From contig NC_018012.1 of the NCBI RefSeq assembly GCF_000227745.2, forward strand, positions 620,001 through 684,000: a stretch of DNA of 64,000 nucleotides, read 5' to 3'. Positions 1 through 8,361 of this stretch are shown here, one piece after another (within the stretch, counting starts at the first letter, position 1; every line of letters begins with the position of its first letter). This DNA comes from Thiocystis violascens DSM 198. GTDB lineage: Bacteria; Pseudomonadota; Gammaproteobacteria; Chromatiales; Chromatiaceae. The notes under the pieces are model-generated. The model was not told the origin of the DNA. It was given only the letters and a program-made list of their open reading frames with translations, and did no database searches. The position numbers and the translations under genes were made by a program.

Positions 1-318
1 CTGACAGCGGAAGAACTAGCGATCTTCGACATCCTGACCAAACCCGAACCCGAGCTGTCGCCGTCAGAGCGCGAGGCGGTCAAGAAGGTGGCAAGGACAC
101 TGTTGGAGACGCTGAAGCGCGAGAAGCTGGTATTAGACTGGCGGGAGAAACAACAGGCGCGAGCGGCAGTGAGGAAGACCATCACCCGCACCTTCTCTCA
201 AACCTTGCCCGAGTCCTACAGCCCGGAGCTACGCGCGGTGAAATCGGATCTGGCCTACTGCCATATCTTCGATAGCTATGTCGATGGCCGTCATAGCATC
301 TATGTTCAGGCGGCTTAG
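1..318 (+). CDS. hsdR: Type I restriction enzyme R subunit, C-terminal fragment
   Basis: The reading frame is open from the first base, so this is the 3' end of a gene that begins outside the window; 105 codons are visible. The protein resembles the conserved C-terminal tail of HsdR, with FDILTKPEPELS, a Lys/Arg-rich segment containing LVLDWREKQQARAAVR, and an ending DLAYCHIFDSYVDG. HsdR is the ATP-dependent translocase and nuclease subunit of type I restriction-modification complexes; its motor and nuclease domains lie upstream of the window. The gene ends normally with TAG. What follows is noncoding, and the integrative element begins somewhere after it, so this may be the host side of the island boundary. 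Confidence 0.82.
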   Translation: MTAEELAIFDILTKPEPELSPSEREAVKKVARTLLETLKREKLVLDWREKQQARAAVRKTITRTFSQTLPESYSPELRAVKSDLAYCHIFDSYVDGRHSIYVQAA

Positions 319-477
319 CCGTCAAAGCACGGCGTTTTGATGTCAAATCGTTGTGCGTCAGGGCATTCGTGGCGATGATAACAAGGCGATTTCTAAACAA
401 TTCGTGTGAATCGACACGCTGCCCCCTATAACGCTCATCCCGCTTGAGATGCCCGACGCTGGTTACTGACATTGAAT

Positions 478-503
478 CTGATTCGCGCTAAGGCGTGAAT
501 CAG
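478..503. repeat. Hairpin, 10-bp stem
   Basis: The arms CTGATTCGCG (478-487) and CGTGAATCAG (494-503) pair over ten positions with one G-U pair and a six-base loop. No T-run follows, so it is not a canonical terminator. It could be a terminator remnant, a recombination site or a replication signal. Confidence 0.5.
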
Positions 504-1027
504 TCGACCATGGAACGATCGCAGCCCGGCGCAAAAAAGGCCATACAGGCTTAGCTTTACGCATCTCACAGTTATACGGACTTGGCTTTTACACTTGCGA
601 TGAAAGGGCTTACGGAATCGGGGTCACTTCGGCCAAAAGCAAACGACTCACTGAGGATGCAGCTCCAGATGATACGGATTATCACTGTGGATCTCGCGGA
701 TGAACATCTGAACCTCGCCAAGTCAAGCACAAGTTGACGCTTCTGTGCCGGTGGAAATTTTCAGCAGGTTCTCAAAATTGACTAGGATCAGAATCTGGGT
801 TGCAGCCATGCGTCAAGGTGCCCGAAGATGCGAAATGAATTACGGACTGTGGATACAAGCTAGGCTTCGCGACAACCAACATCGGCCACAAAGATTTGCT
901 TGCATTCTCTGTGGGGATTTCCGTAGAATCTCTCCCGGACGTGTCGATAGACGACCACGCCAATGAAAGCTTGGGACATACCCTAAGCTACATATGCCGC
1001 CGCCTCCGCGTGGCCAAATAGATCAAT

Positions 1028-1046
1028 CCTTAGTTCTAAACTAAGG
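1028..1046. repeat. Hairpin, 8-bp stem
   Basis: CCTTAGTT (1028-1035) and AACTAAGG (1039-1046) are perfect inverted copies around a three-base loop. No T-tract follows. The function is unknown. Confidence 0.45.
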
Positions 1047-1257
1047 TGTCAAATTGCCGAAGTAGTTAACTTCGCGCACATCAGTTCAGAGCCCATCGCG
1101 CTTCCCGTGATGTGAATTTGCTCTCTCTAGTCCATCCATAAATCTCCTCATTTTCAGATTTTGCGTTCAAACACGCGAAGCGATGTTTCGCGTACACATT
1201 AATTTCCGCTGCTGGCCATGAGTCGCCAGTCGCGGTGTACATCAGGAGACCAACGAG

Positions 1258-1485
1258 GTGAACGAAGACTATTCACTCATGCGACTGCCGACACTTAAAT
1301 TGTTCACAGGATTGGGACGATCCAGTATCTGGGCACGTCTAAACCCCCAAGCACCACAGTACGATCCGTCGTTTCCGAAACCCATTCGACTGTCGGCCAG
1401 TGGCCGAGGAGCTGTCGCATGGATTCGATCAGAAGTGGTGGCATGGGTCAAACACAGAGCTGATCTGAGCCGTGACAACAATTAA
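1258..1485 (+). CDS. AlpA-family phage/island regulatory protein
   Basis: This 75-residue protein fits the AlpA (CP4-57 regulatory) family of small winged-helix DNA-binding proteins. It has RLPTLKLFTGLGRSSIWARL as the recognition-helix region, FPKPIRLS in the middle and AVAWIRSEVVAWVKHRA at the end. AlpA-type proteins commonly act as excisionases or activators of the integrase in P4-like elements, which fits the tyrosine integrase 4.2 kb downstream. The start is GTG at 1258; an AGGAG-like sequence lies about 11 bases upstream. An in-frame ATG at 1279 is an alternative start and would leave the core domain intact. Confidence 0.8.
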   Translation: MNEDYSLMRLPTLKLFTGLGRSSIWARLNPQAPQYDPSFPKPIRLSASGRGAVAWIRSEVVAWVKHRADLSRDNN

Positions 1486-1802
1486 CAACCGTGGCGATCA
1501 AACTTGACTGGCGCTAAGTCAGTACAAGCAGACGCAGGCATTTTTCTCGGTAGGTCTAGCAAATCGACTGCTCATGTCAAAGCAGTCGAGGAGATTTTCA
1601 TGGCCATTTTATTGGTTTTTATGTGATTTGAATTGATATTAGCACTAGCTTGACATGGCTAGATTTAGTGAAGGCCAATCAGCGATGGTTCCACAAGAAC
1701 AATCGCTGATGCCTAAAGATTATGGCGTAAAACGCCAATTAATGAAGAGCAAGAGACTTACGCACATGAACAACCGTAAACAAAATCGATCAGGAGTAAA
1801 CG
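1486..1802. other. Noncoding spacer with hairpin cluster, upstream of the Gp2-like genes
   Basis: This 317-base AT-rich stretch separates the AlpA-like gene from the first Gp2-like gene and contains no plausible gene. It holds three inverted repeats described separately. An AGGAG sequence just before 1803 is the ribosome binding site of the next gene. Confidence 0.6.
1564..1737. promoter_or_regulatory. Three consecutive hairpins, candidate replication origin or RNA control region
   Basis: There are three perfect inverted repeats. TCGACTGCT / AGCAGTCGA lies at 1564-1572 and 1581-1589. ATCAGCGAT / ATCGCTGAT lies at 1678-1686 and 1702-1710. TGGCGT / ACGCCA lies at 1723-1728 and 1732-1737. They sit directly upstream of two genes related to inovirus Gp2 replication proteins. 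Clustered hairpins next to a rolling-circle initiator gene are typical of double-strand origins, so an origin role is plausible. A transcriptional or translational control region for the replication genes is the alternative. The sequence shows only the structures; the role is inference. Confidence 0.4.
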
Positions 1803-2831
1803 ATGAAAAAATCACTAGCGATGACGGCTGATTGGAACGCGATCCACTCCATTCAAATTGCGTACACTTTTCAGTCCACCGATCAATCTTGGTGTGTCAG
1901 CAAAGACATCCAGGGTTTCAGCTCTGTACGTGCAGAATTTGAAGAACGCCTTGTGAGGCACATTGCAAAGTCGAATAAATTGGCTTTCACGATTAATCGA
2001 ACAGCGACAAGTCTTGATATCAAGACCGAACAACCATTTTCTCAGCTAGTCTACGATTTGTTGCGATTGCCACAAGCACACTATCCTCCGATGATGGAAG
2101 TCAGCGAAAGTTCAAAGATTATCGCTCACGTTCTCCGTGCATTAAACTTGAATAACATCAATTTTACTGGAGATCCTGGTACAGTAATTGGTGAGAATGG
2201 CTTTCTGGAAGGTGAGTTAATCAACAACATTATCATCCGAATACGCGAAGCGGCGAAAGGAAACGAGTATAAAACCAAGTCTAACGAACGTAGAAAACTG
2301 ATCAATGAACAGATCCGTATCACAGAACGCAACATTGCAAAGTTTTTTAAAAAAACACCCAGTTTATATGTTGTCAGAAAGACGTTTTGCTATAAACACG
2401 ATGTAGTGAATAACATCAGTCTACAGGAAACGGATGGCCATCTTCAACGGTTTATCAATGCATTAATCAGCGATCTTCCTGATTGCCATATCTTGGGTTG
2501 CTGGTGGAAACGCGAGTACATTACAGAGGCAAGCTATCGCTACTCTGTCGTGATTTTTATCAATTCAAGCAATACGTTATGTGGCGAATCGTTCGTGGAA
2601 ATCGACAGCCAATGGCAACTAGCGACGGATGGCATAGGTGTCGTGTGCGACTATATTTTATCGCCATATAATGGCATCCTCGGGAATGTAGGATCAATTG
2701 GGAAAGAGCATGATTTTTATCATTCAACACTCTTGTCGAATATGAGTGGGATACTAAAGCGTGATCTCTATTTACGGCTAAAACCACATCCAGATTTCAA
2801 ACATTTCGGGATGGAGATGCTATCCAAATAA
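1803..2831 (+). CDS. Divergent Gp2-like (YagK/YfjJ-type) protein without HUH motif
   Basis: I do not recognise this 342-residue protein with certainty. Its central and C-terminal parts run parallel to the next gene. A basic helix (about residues 160-185) is followed by a TPSLYVVRKTFCYKHD strand, comparable with the neighbour's GRLSVLRLDLFYKKE. Where the neighbour has HVHVIYFFDGS this protein has YRYSVVIFINSS, so both histidines are replaced. The later GYLTKL segment is replaced by GILKRD, losing the tyrosine. If the family works as an HUH rolling-circle nuclease, this copy should be inactive and may be an accessory or regulatory partner. The ATG start has a good AGGAG site upstream. The gene is AT-rich compared with the chromosome, which suggests transfer. 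Confidence 0.55.
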   Translation: MKKSLAMTADWNAIHSIQIAYTFQSTDQSWCVSKDIQGFSSVRAEFEERLVRHIAKSNKLAFTINRTATSLDIKTEQPFSQLVYDLLRLPQAHYPPMMEVSESSKIIAHVLRALNLNNINFTGDPGTVIGENGFLEGELINNIIIRIREAAKGNEYKTKSNERRKLINEQIRITERNIAKFFKKTPSLYVVRKTFCYKHDVVNNISLQETDGHLQRFINALISDLPDCHILGCWWKREYITEASYRYSVVIFINSSNTLCGESFVEIDSQWQLATDGIGVVCDYILSPYNGILGNVGSIGKEHDFYHSTLLSNMSGILKRDLYLRLKPHPDFKHFGMEMLSK

Positions 2832-2905
2832 GCAACTCATTGTAATCGCTGTGGCTGAACATAATCGGTTTGCATGAACTGAAACAAGCCTGATAGCGAT
2901 CTCAC

Positions 2906-4174
2906 TTGAGAGAGATTCCTGATGATTTAATTCGTCTGGAATCTCCGTCTCAAAATTCTAATGCTATGGGTTTTAACATGACAGTTTCTCAAGAAAAAAT
3001 TCACCTTGATAGACATGCGTGCAGAGCTTTTTATTCGATGTTGGCAGACGAAATTTTTGATTCATCTGACCAATTACCTGAGTTCAAGTTGAAACGATAT
3101 AACAACGCCGCATACTCAAAATACCTTGCGGATTTGGAGTGTTTTGTCGAAGATCTCCTAAACGACGATACTATCCCTTTTGTGCGATCTAATGTCATCG
3201 CCAACAGAATTACATATGATTCCACACCACTTGCCAGGCAGTATTTTGCGTTAATTCCACTTTTCATTTCAACCGTCAACTTACTTTCTCCAGACTACGA
3301 ATACGACGAGTATATTATGCTCTTCATCCATTGTTCTCGCGCAATGAGTTTGAGTGAGGAAGCATGTGACTGGAGCCCGCACTGTAACATGCCATCCGCA
3401 AACTATCGGCATCGAAACGGAATGACAGGGGGAGAAATTTTTAACGCTCTCGTTAACAGTATTAGAACAGAAGCGAGGCGATTTAGAATAAAACAGAAAA
3501 TATATAGACGACGCAAAGAATCCATTGAGAGATTCACGGAGTATTGCGATTATTGCAATAAGTTGTTTGAAAAGTATGGTCGTCTTTCTGTATTGCGTCT
3601 TGATTTGTTTTACAAAAAGGAATTCTCCAATTCCGTCAATATCCAGGATGTTGGGAAAGATTTAAATCGCTTATTTAGCAATCGACGGTCCAATAAACTC
3701 TTTGCGAACATGTGCGGCTATATCACAAAATTAGAGTATGGCGTCGAGAAGGGGATTCATGTCCATGTAATCTATTTTTTTGATGGATCGAAGCGGAAAA
3801 ATGAAAGCCATATTTATCATGCGAAACAGATTGGCGAGTATTGGAAAGAAACGATTACCAAAGGTCGAGGCGAATATTGGAACTGCAACAAACAAGCCAG
3901 TGAGTTTGAAAAGAATGGGATTCGAGGAATCGGTCCAATTAACCACGATCAAACACTTTTACGCGAAAATCTCTTGAATCGCGTCATCGGTTATTTGACA
4001 AAATTAGATCAATTTATCAAGCCGAAATATGGTACTTCGATCCGCCTTTACCGTCGGGGTGCTCACCCTTCGGTACCGAAAATCAAACGTGGAAGACCGC
4101 GAAAAACCCATGATCGCGACGTTAATCGCAGCAACTTTCCGAACGAAATCCCAGAAAATGTAGTCAATAAATAG
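2906..4174 (+). CDS. Inovirus Gp2-like replication protein (PF11726-type)
   Basis: The C-terminal half matches the inovirus Gp2 / YagK-YfjJ family found in filamentous phages and P4-like islands. It contains a basic helix RRRKESIERF, GRLSVLRLDLFYKKE, LNRLFSNRRSNKLF, then GIHVHVIYFFDGSK, GYLTKLDQF and a final YRRGAHPSVP with a Lys/Arg-rich RGRPRK tail. HVH is a His-hydrophobic-His motif, and the later Tyr could be the nicking residue of a rolling-circle initiator; this mechanistic reading is inference. The listed start is TTG at 2906. ATG at 2966 is equally possible, and neither has a strong ribosome binding site. The preceding Gp2-like gene ends 74 bases upstream. Confidence 0.72.
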   Translation: MREIPDDLIRLESPSQNSNAMGFNMTVSQEKIHLDRHACRAFYSMLADEIFDSSDQLPEFKLKRYNNAAYSKYLADLECFVEDLLNDDTIPFVRSNVIANRITYDSTPLARQYFALIPLFISTVNLLSPDYEYDEYIMLFIHCSRAMSLSEEACDWSPHCNMPSANYRHRNGMTGGEIFNALVNSIRTEARRFRIKQKIYRRRKESIERFTEYCDYCNKLFEKYGRLSVLRLDLFYKKEFSNSVNIQDVGKDLNRLFSNRRSNKLFANMCGYITKLEYGVEKGIHVHVIYFFDGSKRKNESHIYHAKQIGEYWKETITKGRGEYWNCNKQASEFEKNGIRGIGPINHDQTLLRENLLNRVIGYLTKLDQFIKPKYGTSIRLYRRGAHPSVPKIKRGRPRKTHDRDVNRSNFPNEIPENVVNK

Positions 4175-4254
4175 GCCATCTTGTGATAGCCCTCTGATGT
4201 GATATTTTCACTGGCCCCTTGATAAAGTCGACTATTTACGGGGGATAACGGAGA

Positions 4255-4264
4255 GGGTATGTAA
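4255..4264. repeat. Target-site duplication, left copy
   Basis: GGGTATGTAA directly precedes the left inverted repeat of the ISAs1-family element. The same ten bases follow the right end at 5560-5569. Confidence 0.92.
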
Positions 4265-5559
4265 CAGGGCAATCGCATCAACGCATTAGCGCATACTGTT
4301 AGACAATCCGTACTGCGGCCCCAATGATTTGAGTCTTTAGAATCTTGGGGAGATCTCGCCGATGTGCGACTTGAGTGTGGAGCGATCGATTGCGCACCAT
4401 TTTGCCCCGCTGGACGAGCCGCGCAGCGCGATCCAACGACGGCACCTCTTAAGTGAGATGATCGTGATCACCATCGCGGCGTCCTTCAGTGGCGCCGACG
4501 GTTGGGTGGGTGTCGAGACGTTCGGACAGGCCAAGGAGGCGTGGCTGCGCACGTTTCTGAAACTGCCCGCGGGCATTCCGTCGCACGACACCTTCGGGCG
4601 GGTGTTTGCGCTCATCGATCCCGCACAGTTTGCCGCCTGCTTTCGCCAATGGAGCGCGTCGGTGGCCGAACTGATCCCCGAAGAGATCATTGCCGTCGAT
4701 GGCAAGACCCTGCGCCGCTCCCACAGCCGCGGCAAGGGCTTGGCGGCGTTGCACCTGGTCAGTGCCTGGGCGACGGCCAATCGGGTGGTGCTCGGACAGG
4801 TCGCCACCGACGCCAAATCCAATGAGATCACGGCCATTCCACGTCTGCTGGAGTGGCTGAAGCTGGAGGGCTGCATCGTCACCATCGACGCCATGGGCTG
4901 CCAGACCAAGATTGCCGCGCAGATCATCCACCAGGGAGGGGACTATGTGCTCGCGCTCAAAGGCAACCAGGAAACGCTGGCCGCCGAGGTCGAGGAGGCG
5001 TTCATCGACGCCGACGCCAGAGGCTACGCCGGTGTCGATTCGGCATTCCTCGAAACCGTCGAGCGAGGGCATGGTCGTCTCGAAACCCGTCGCTACCAAA
5101 CCTTGGGCGATCTTTCCGGCGTGCCGCACAGCGCCTCGTGGGAGGCAATGAACATGATCGGCATGGTTGAATCGCGCCGTGAGGTCGCCGGCAAGGTCTC
5201 GGTCGAGACCCGCTATTTCATTGGCAGCATCGGCACCAGCGCCGCGCGCTTTGCCCACGCAGTACGCGGTCACTGGGGCATCGAAAACGGGTTGCATTGG
5301 AATCTCGATATCGCCTTTCGTGAGGATGAGTGCCGTGTCCGCGATCCGGTGGCGCGCGAGAATCTTGCCGTCCTGCGTCACCTCGCCCTCTCGCGCCTCA
5401 AGAATGACGGCACCAAGCTCGGCATCCAGAACAAACGCTTGAAAGCCGGTTGGGACGAGTCCTACCTGTCGAAATTGCTCTTCGAGTCGCCTCAGAGGAA
5501 GGGCGACGCTGATACATCGGTACCCGCTAATGTTAGCAGCGCTTGATGCGATTGCCCTG
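4265..5559. mobile_element. Complete ISAs1-family insertion sequence
   Basis: The element is 1,295 bp long. It begins CAGGGCAATCGCATCAA at 4265 and ends with the exact inverted copy at 5543-5559, giving 17-bp perfect terminal repeats. A perfect 10-bp duplication flanks it. One full-length transposase gene lies inside. Ends, duplication size and transposase all fit the ISAs1 family. The lack of decay suggests a recent insertion between the Gp2-like gene and the integrase; joining the flanks restores a continuous noncoding spacer. Confidence 0.93.
4362..5546 (+). CDS. ISAs1-family transposase
   Basis: This 394-residue transposase has the family layout. An N-terminal region includes RRHLLSEMIVITIAA and GIPSHDTFGRVFALID. 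It is followed by the DDE core with IIAVDGKTLRRS (first Asp), ITIDAMGCQTKIA (second Asp) and a C-terminal HWGIENGLHWNLDIAF block carrying the glutamate. The length is full for the family and no stop or frameshift is present, so the protein should be active. The ATG at 4362 has a GGGGAGA sequence upstream. The gene ends 13 bases inside the right end of the element. Confidence 0.95.
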   Translation: MCDLSVERSIAHHFAPLDEPRSAIQRRHLLSEMIVITIAASFSGADGWVGVETFGQAKEAWLRTFLKLPAGIPSHDTFGRVFALIDPAQFAACFRQWSASVAELIPEEIIAVDGKTLRRSHSRGKGLAALHLVSAWATANRVVLGQVATDAKSNEITAIPRLLEWLKLEGCIVTIDAMGCQTKIAAQIIHQGGDYVLALKGNQETLAAEVEEAFIDADARGYAGVDSAFLETVERGHGRLETRRYQTLGDLSGVPHSASWEAMNMIGMVESRREVAGKVSVETRYFIGSIGTSAARFAHAVRGHWGIENGLHWNLDIAFREDECRVRDPVARENLAVLRHLALSRLKNDGTKLGIQNKRLKAGWDESYLSKLLFESPQRKGDADTSVPANVSSA

Positions 5560-5569
5560 GGGTATGTAA
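5560..5569. repeat. Target-site duplication, right copy
   Basis: GGGTATGTAA immediately follows the right inverted repeat and is identical to 4255-4264. Confidence 0.92.
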
Positions 5570-5676
5570 GAATATCACACTTGACGGCTATAAACGCTTT
5601 TGGTGGACGAGTTTTTCTCGTTCAATGGCAAGGGAGTGAGTCCACGTCAATCGAAGGGTATGACATGAATGACTGT

Positions 5677-6978
5677 TCAGTTGCTTCTTTCAGGTTTGTG
5701 CAGGATGTCGCGAATGTCTTTCAACAGGGCAACCATCGTTTCTTGTGGTTCTAGGTAGTCAGCCCATGATTGCATCATGGGTCTGCGTCGCTCCAGCATT
5801 ACGCCTCGTTGATAGGCTGCTTCCACCTTGTCTGGCAGGCTGTGTGCCAGCGCGTGTTCGCACACTTCGCGGGGATAATTGCCTTGCTCTGCCGTCCAGT
5901 CGCGAAACGTTGATCTAAAACCATGCGGAACGATTGGGTTGCCGGTCTTCGGATCGATCCATTCCAGTAACGTTGTATTGTCTAAGGCACGCTCATTGAG
6001 GCGTCGGATTACTTGGGTAAGCGACATATCGCTGAGCGGTTTCTGTTCGCGACTGCCCGGAAACAGGTAAGGGCTGCCGTCGATCCTCGGGAGAGCTTCC
6101 AGGAGTCGCATCGCGGCGCTGGACAGTGGCACAAGATGTTCTCGTTTTGCTTTCATGCGCGCAGCCGGAATCGTCCATAATCTCGTCTTCAGGTCGATTT
6201 CAGCCCAGGTCGCTAACCGGACCTCTCCAGAGCGAGCGGCTGTTAGAATGACAAACTCCAACGCCCGCGCACCCAGACCTGTCACCTCTCTGAGTCTCGC
6301 TACAAATGCAGGAGTTTTGTCATATGGCAGGGCAGAATGATGTCGTACACGCTTAAGCTTTGTCGGCTTGGGAAGCAATGCGTCCAGATGTCCACGCCAC
6401 AGTGCTGGATTCTCGCCTTGGCGTAACCTCAAGGCTTTCGCGTAGCTGAGGATCAATTCAATACGGGATCGAACGCGCGTAGCCGTTTCGGTCTTGGTGT
6501 TCCAGATCGGTTTCAGAATTGTTAGCACATCATCTGTGTTAACGCTCCTGATGGGTTTGTCGCCGATAACTGGGGCTGCATAAGTTTCCAGGGTGTTTGC
6601 CCATTGTTCCGCATGTTTGGCATTGCTCCAGCCAGCGCGATGGCTCGCGATGTAGTCAGCCGCTACAGCTCGAAACGTAATCGTTTCAGCGTCGGCCTCT
6701 TTCGCGTCTTCGGTGGCTTGGATAGCCTTGGCATGACGATCCTTGATGGGATCGGTGCCAGCACGGACGAGAGCGGCAAGCTGTGCGGCTTCAGCCCGAG
6801 CGACAGGCGCGGTCTTGTCGGTCAGTGTGCCGATCCCCATCTCGCGCCGCTTACCCTGTAACTGGAAGCGGAAAATCCAGGATTTCGCCCCACTTTTCTG
6901 TACCCTGAGATAAAGGCCATTTCCATCGGCATGCATTCCTTCCCGTGCGTTTTTGATCTCCAGTGCAGTCAAACTCAT
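5677..6978 (-). CDS. P4-type tyrosine site-specific integrase
   Basis: This 433-residue integrase has an N-terminal DUF4102-like arm-binding domain (GLYLRVQKSGAKSWIFRF, about residues 20-40), a SAM-like core-binding domain (about 100-190) and a C-terminal catalytic domain. The catalytic residues appear intact: Arg249 in TAARSGEVR, His352 and Arg355 in HGFRSTFRDW, His379 in ALAHS and Tyr389 in AAYQRG. It should integrate and excise the element that also carries the AlpA-like and Gp2-like genes. It points inward, so the attachment site is expected upstream of its start, right of 6978. The recognised target is not evident from the sequence. Confidence 0.93.
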   Translation of the reverse strand: MSLTALEIKNAREGMHADGNGLYLRVQKSGAKSWIFRFQLQGKRREMGIGTLTDKTAPVARAEAAQLAALVRAGTDPIKDRHAKAIQATEDAKEADAETITFRAVAADYIASHRAGWSNAKHAEQWANTLETYAAPVIGDKPIRSVNTDDVLTILKPIWNTKTETATRVRSRIELILSYAKALRLRQGENPALWRGHLDALLPKPTKLKRVRHHSALPYDKTPAFVARLREVTGLGARALEFVILTAARSGEVRLATWAEIDLKTRLWTIPAARMKAKREHLVPLSSAAMRLLEALPRIDGSPYLFPGSREQKPLSDMSLTQVIRRLNERALDNTTLLEWIDPKTGNPIVPHGFRSTFRDWTAEQGNYPREVCEHALAHSLPDKVEAAYQRGVMLERRRPMMQSWADYLEPQETMVALLKDIRDILHKPERSN

Positions 6979-7177
6979 TGCCGCAATCCTCCAGCGAATC
7001 GATCAGCCCACCACTCAGCCCACCACATTATAGTCGGCTGCGCTGGTATTCGCTTGGACGGAGTTGGACGAAAATAATTGTAACTACTAAATATTAAAAG
7101 AATTTATTTTTTTCTTGTGGATCTTTCTGGACATGATTGAACTAGATAAACGCGGACTCCCTCTCCGCCAATGAGCC
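6979..7177. other. Candidate right attachment region and AT-rich spacer
   Basis: The sequence upstream of the integrase start contains a short direct repeat (CAGCCCACCA, twice around 7002-7027), a GC-rich segment and then a strongly AT-rich tract (about 7070-7120). In P4-like elements the attachment core lies next to the integrase promoter, so this is the likeliest place, but I could not match it to a left copy. Confidence 0.3.
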
Positions 7178-8075
7178 TGTCAGAAATTTTGTGTGTGAGG
7201 CATAACATGTCAGCAAGCAGGAGCATGTATGCCAAGCAAGACGAGCAAGAAGCAACCGGCAGCGGCACTACCCAGCATCCCCAAAGAGTTCATTGACCAG
7301 ATGGTCAGCGGCTCGGTGAACGCCGAGGCGATCAATGCGACCTCCATGGCGTTCAAGAAGGCGCTGGTCGCGCGCGCGTTGGGTGCCGAACTCAGCCATC
7401 ATCTGGGTTACCCGCCCGGTGCCGAGAAACCCAGCGAGGTTGCCAACCATCGCAACGGCGCGAGCAGCAAGACGGTCCTGACCGACGATGGGCCGTTGCG
7501 GATCGACGTCCCACGCGACCGGCAGGGGAGTTTTGAGCCCTTGCTCATTCCCAAGCACGAGCGGCGCTTCACCGGCTTCGACGACAAGATCGTCGCCCTG
7601 TACGCTCGGGGTATGAGCGTCCGCGAGATTCAGGGATTTTTGGCCGAGCAGTACGGCACCGAGGTGTCACCGGAATTCATCAGTTCGGTCACCGATGCGG
7701 TCATGGCCGAGGTGACCGCCTAGCAGTCGCGTGCGCTGGAACCGATGTCTCCGGTCGTCTTCTTCGATGCGCTGCGGGTCAAGATTCGCGAGGACGCGGT
7801 GGTTCGCAACAAGGCCATCTCGCAACAGCCTCGACGACGCGAGTTGGAAGGATCGCAAGGCGCTGGCAGCGGCGATCAAACCGATTGACACGGCACCCAG
7901 CGCCGAAGCGGCCTTGGCCGAACTGGATGCCTTCGCGCAGCGCCCCTGGGGCGAGAAATTCCCACCGTCGCGGTGGCCTGGCGGCGAGCCTGGGACCGGG
8001 TCATCCCTTTCCTCTACGCCGAACGCTTTGAAGCAGCACGAGGATAAAATGACCACCGACACAGAAATACTGACA
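7178..8075. mobile_element. Decayed IS256-family element
   Basis: A left end TGTCAGAAATTTTGTGTG (7178-7195) has an imperfect inverted counterpart at 8059-8075 (ACACAGAAATACTGACA). Between them lies a broken IS256-type transposase gene. At about 0.9 kb the copy is clearly shorter than an intact element of this family. No target duplication could be identified. Confidence 0.68.
7229..8047 (+). pseudogene. IS256-family transposase, disrupted
   Basis: The first 164 codons read as a normal IS256-type N-terminus (FIDQMVSGSVN, SHHLGYPPGAE, HRNGASSKTV, ALYARGMSVREIQ). A TAG at 7721-7723 then replaces the Trp codon usual at that point (VTAWQSRALEP in relatives). The frame continues to VVFFDALRVKIRED, which holds the first catalytic Asp, and VVRNKAI. 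A large piece including the second catalytic Asp is missing, and the sequence resumes in another frame at SLDDASWKDRKALAAA. A further shift precedes AWRRAWDRVIPF, and the C-terminal part with the glutamate is lost. The gene cannot make an active enzyme. Confidence 0.88.
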
Positions 8076-8220
8076 TCCCCGCGCTAATTTAAAAATACAA
8101 ACTTTTGTATTTTATAGATAAATAACTTCTGCGATCAGCGTCATCCGTCCGACATCGCGCATCCCCTGCGCGACCTGATCGCTCCCCTGATAAAGGCGAT
8201 GGACTTAACCACTGCCCTAG

Positions 8221-8239
8221 TGTCAGGATTTCTTACACT
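8221..8239 (+). promoter_or_regulatory. Candidate activator-binding motif, copy 1
   Basis: The sequence tgtcaggatttcttacact resembles the motif at 8343-8361 and the one upstream of the sigma-54 promoter at 12587. All three share TGTC at the left and TTACA at the right with fixed spacing. A role as activator-binding site is inference. Confidence 0.35.
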
Positions 8240-8342
8240 TCGCATTCGCCAATTTCTGCGCTTGAAATTCTTTCATCACAATGACATAGCGGAAACCGTG
8301 TCGTTAGATCCGATCAACAAGCGCACAATAGGCCCTTCGTGG

Positions 8343-8361
8343 TGTCGGAAAATTTTACACT
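8343..8361 (+). promoter_or_regulatory. Candidate activator-binding motif, copy 2
   Basis: The sequence tgtcggaaaattttacact lies 122 bases after copy 1 in the same orientation. From memory it resembles motifs reported upstream of sigma-54-dependent PEP-CTERM genes; I could not verify this. No clear sigma-54 promoter or gene follows. Confidence 0.35.

Larger units (their letters stand above)
319..1257. other. Gene-free left part of the island, with two hairpins
   Basis: I see no convincing gene in these 939 bases. Short open frames on both strands have no ribosome binding site or recognisable motif. The base composition is lower in GC than the hsdR tail. Two perfect or near-perfect hairpins stand out (478-503 and 1028-1046). 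The left attachment site of the element probably lies here, but I found no clear direct repeat shared with the integrase-proximal side. Confidence 0.5.

Noticed and set aside
745..966. 73-codon open frame left of the AlpA-like gene
   Set aside because: Its composition is not coding-like and it has no ribosome binding site.
6979..7177. Exact attachment site of the integrase
   Set aside because: I could not find a direct repeat shared between this region and the left side of the island, nor a tRNA end, so no core site is claimed.
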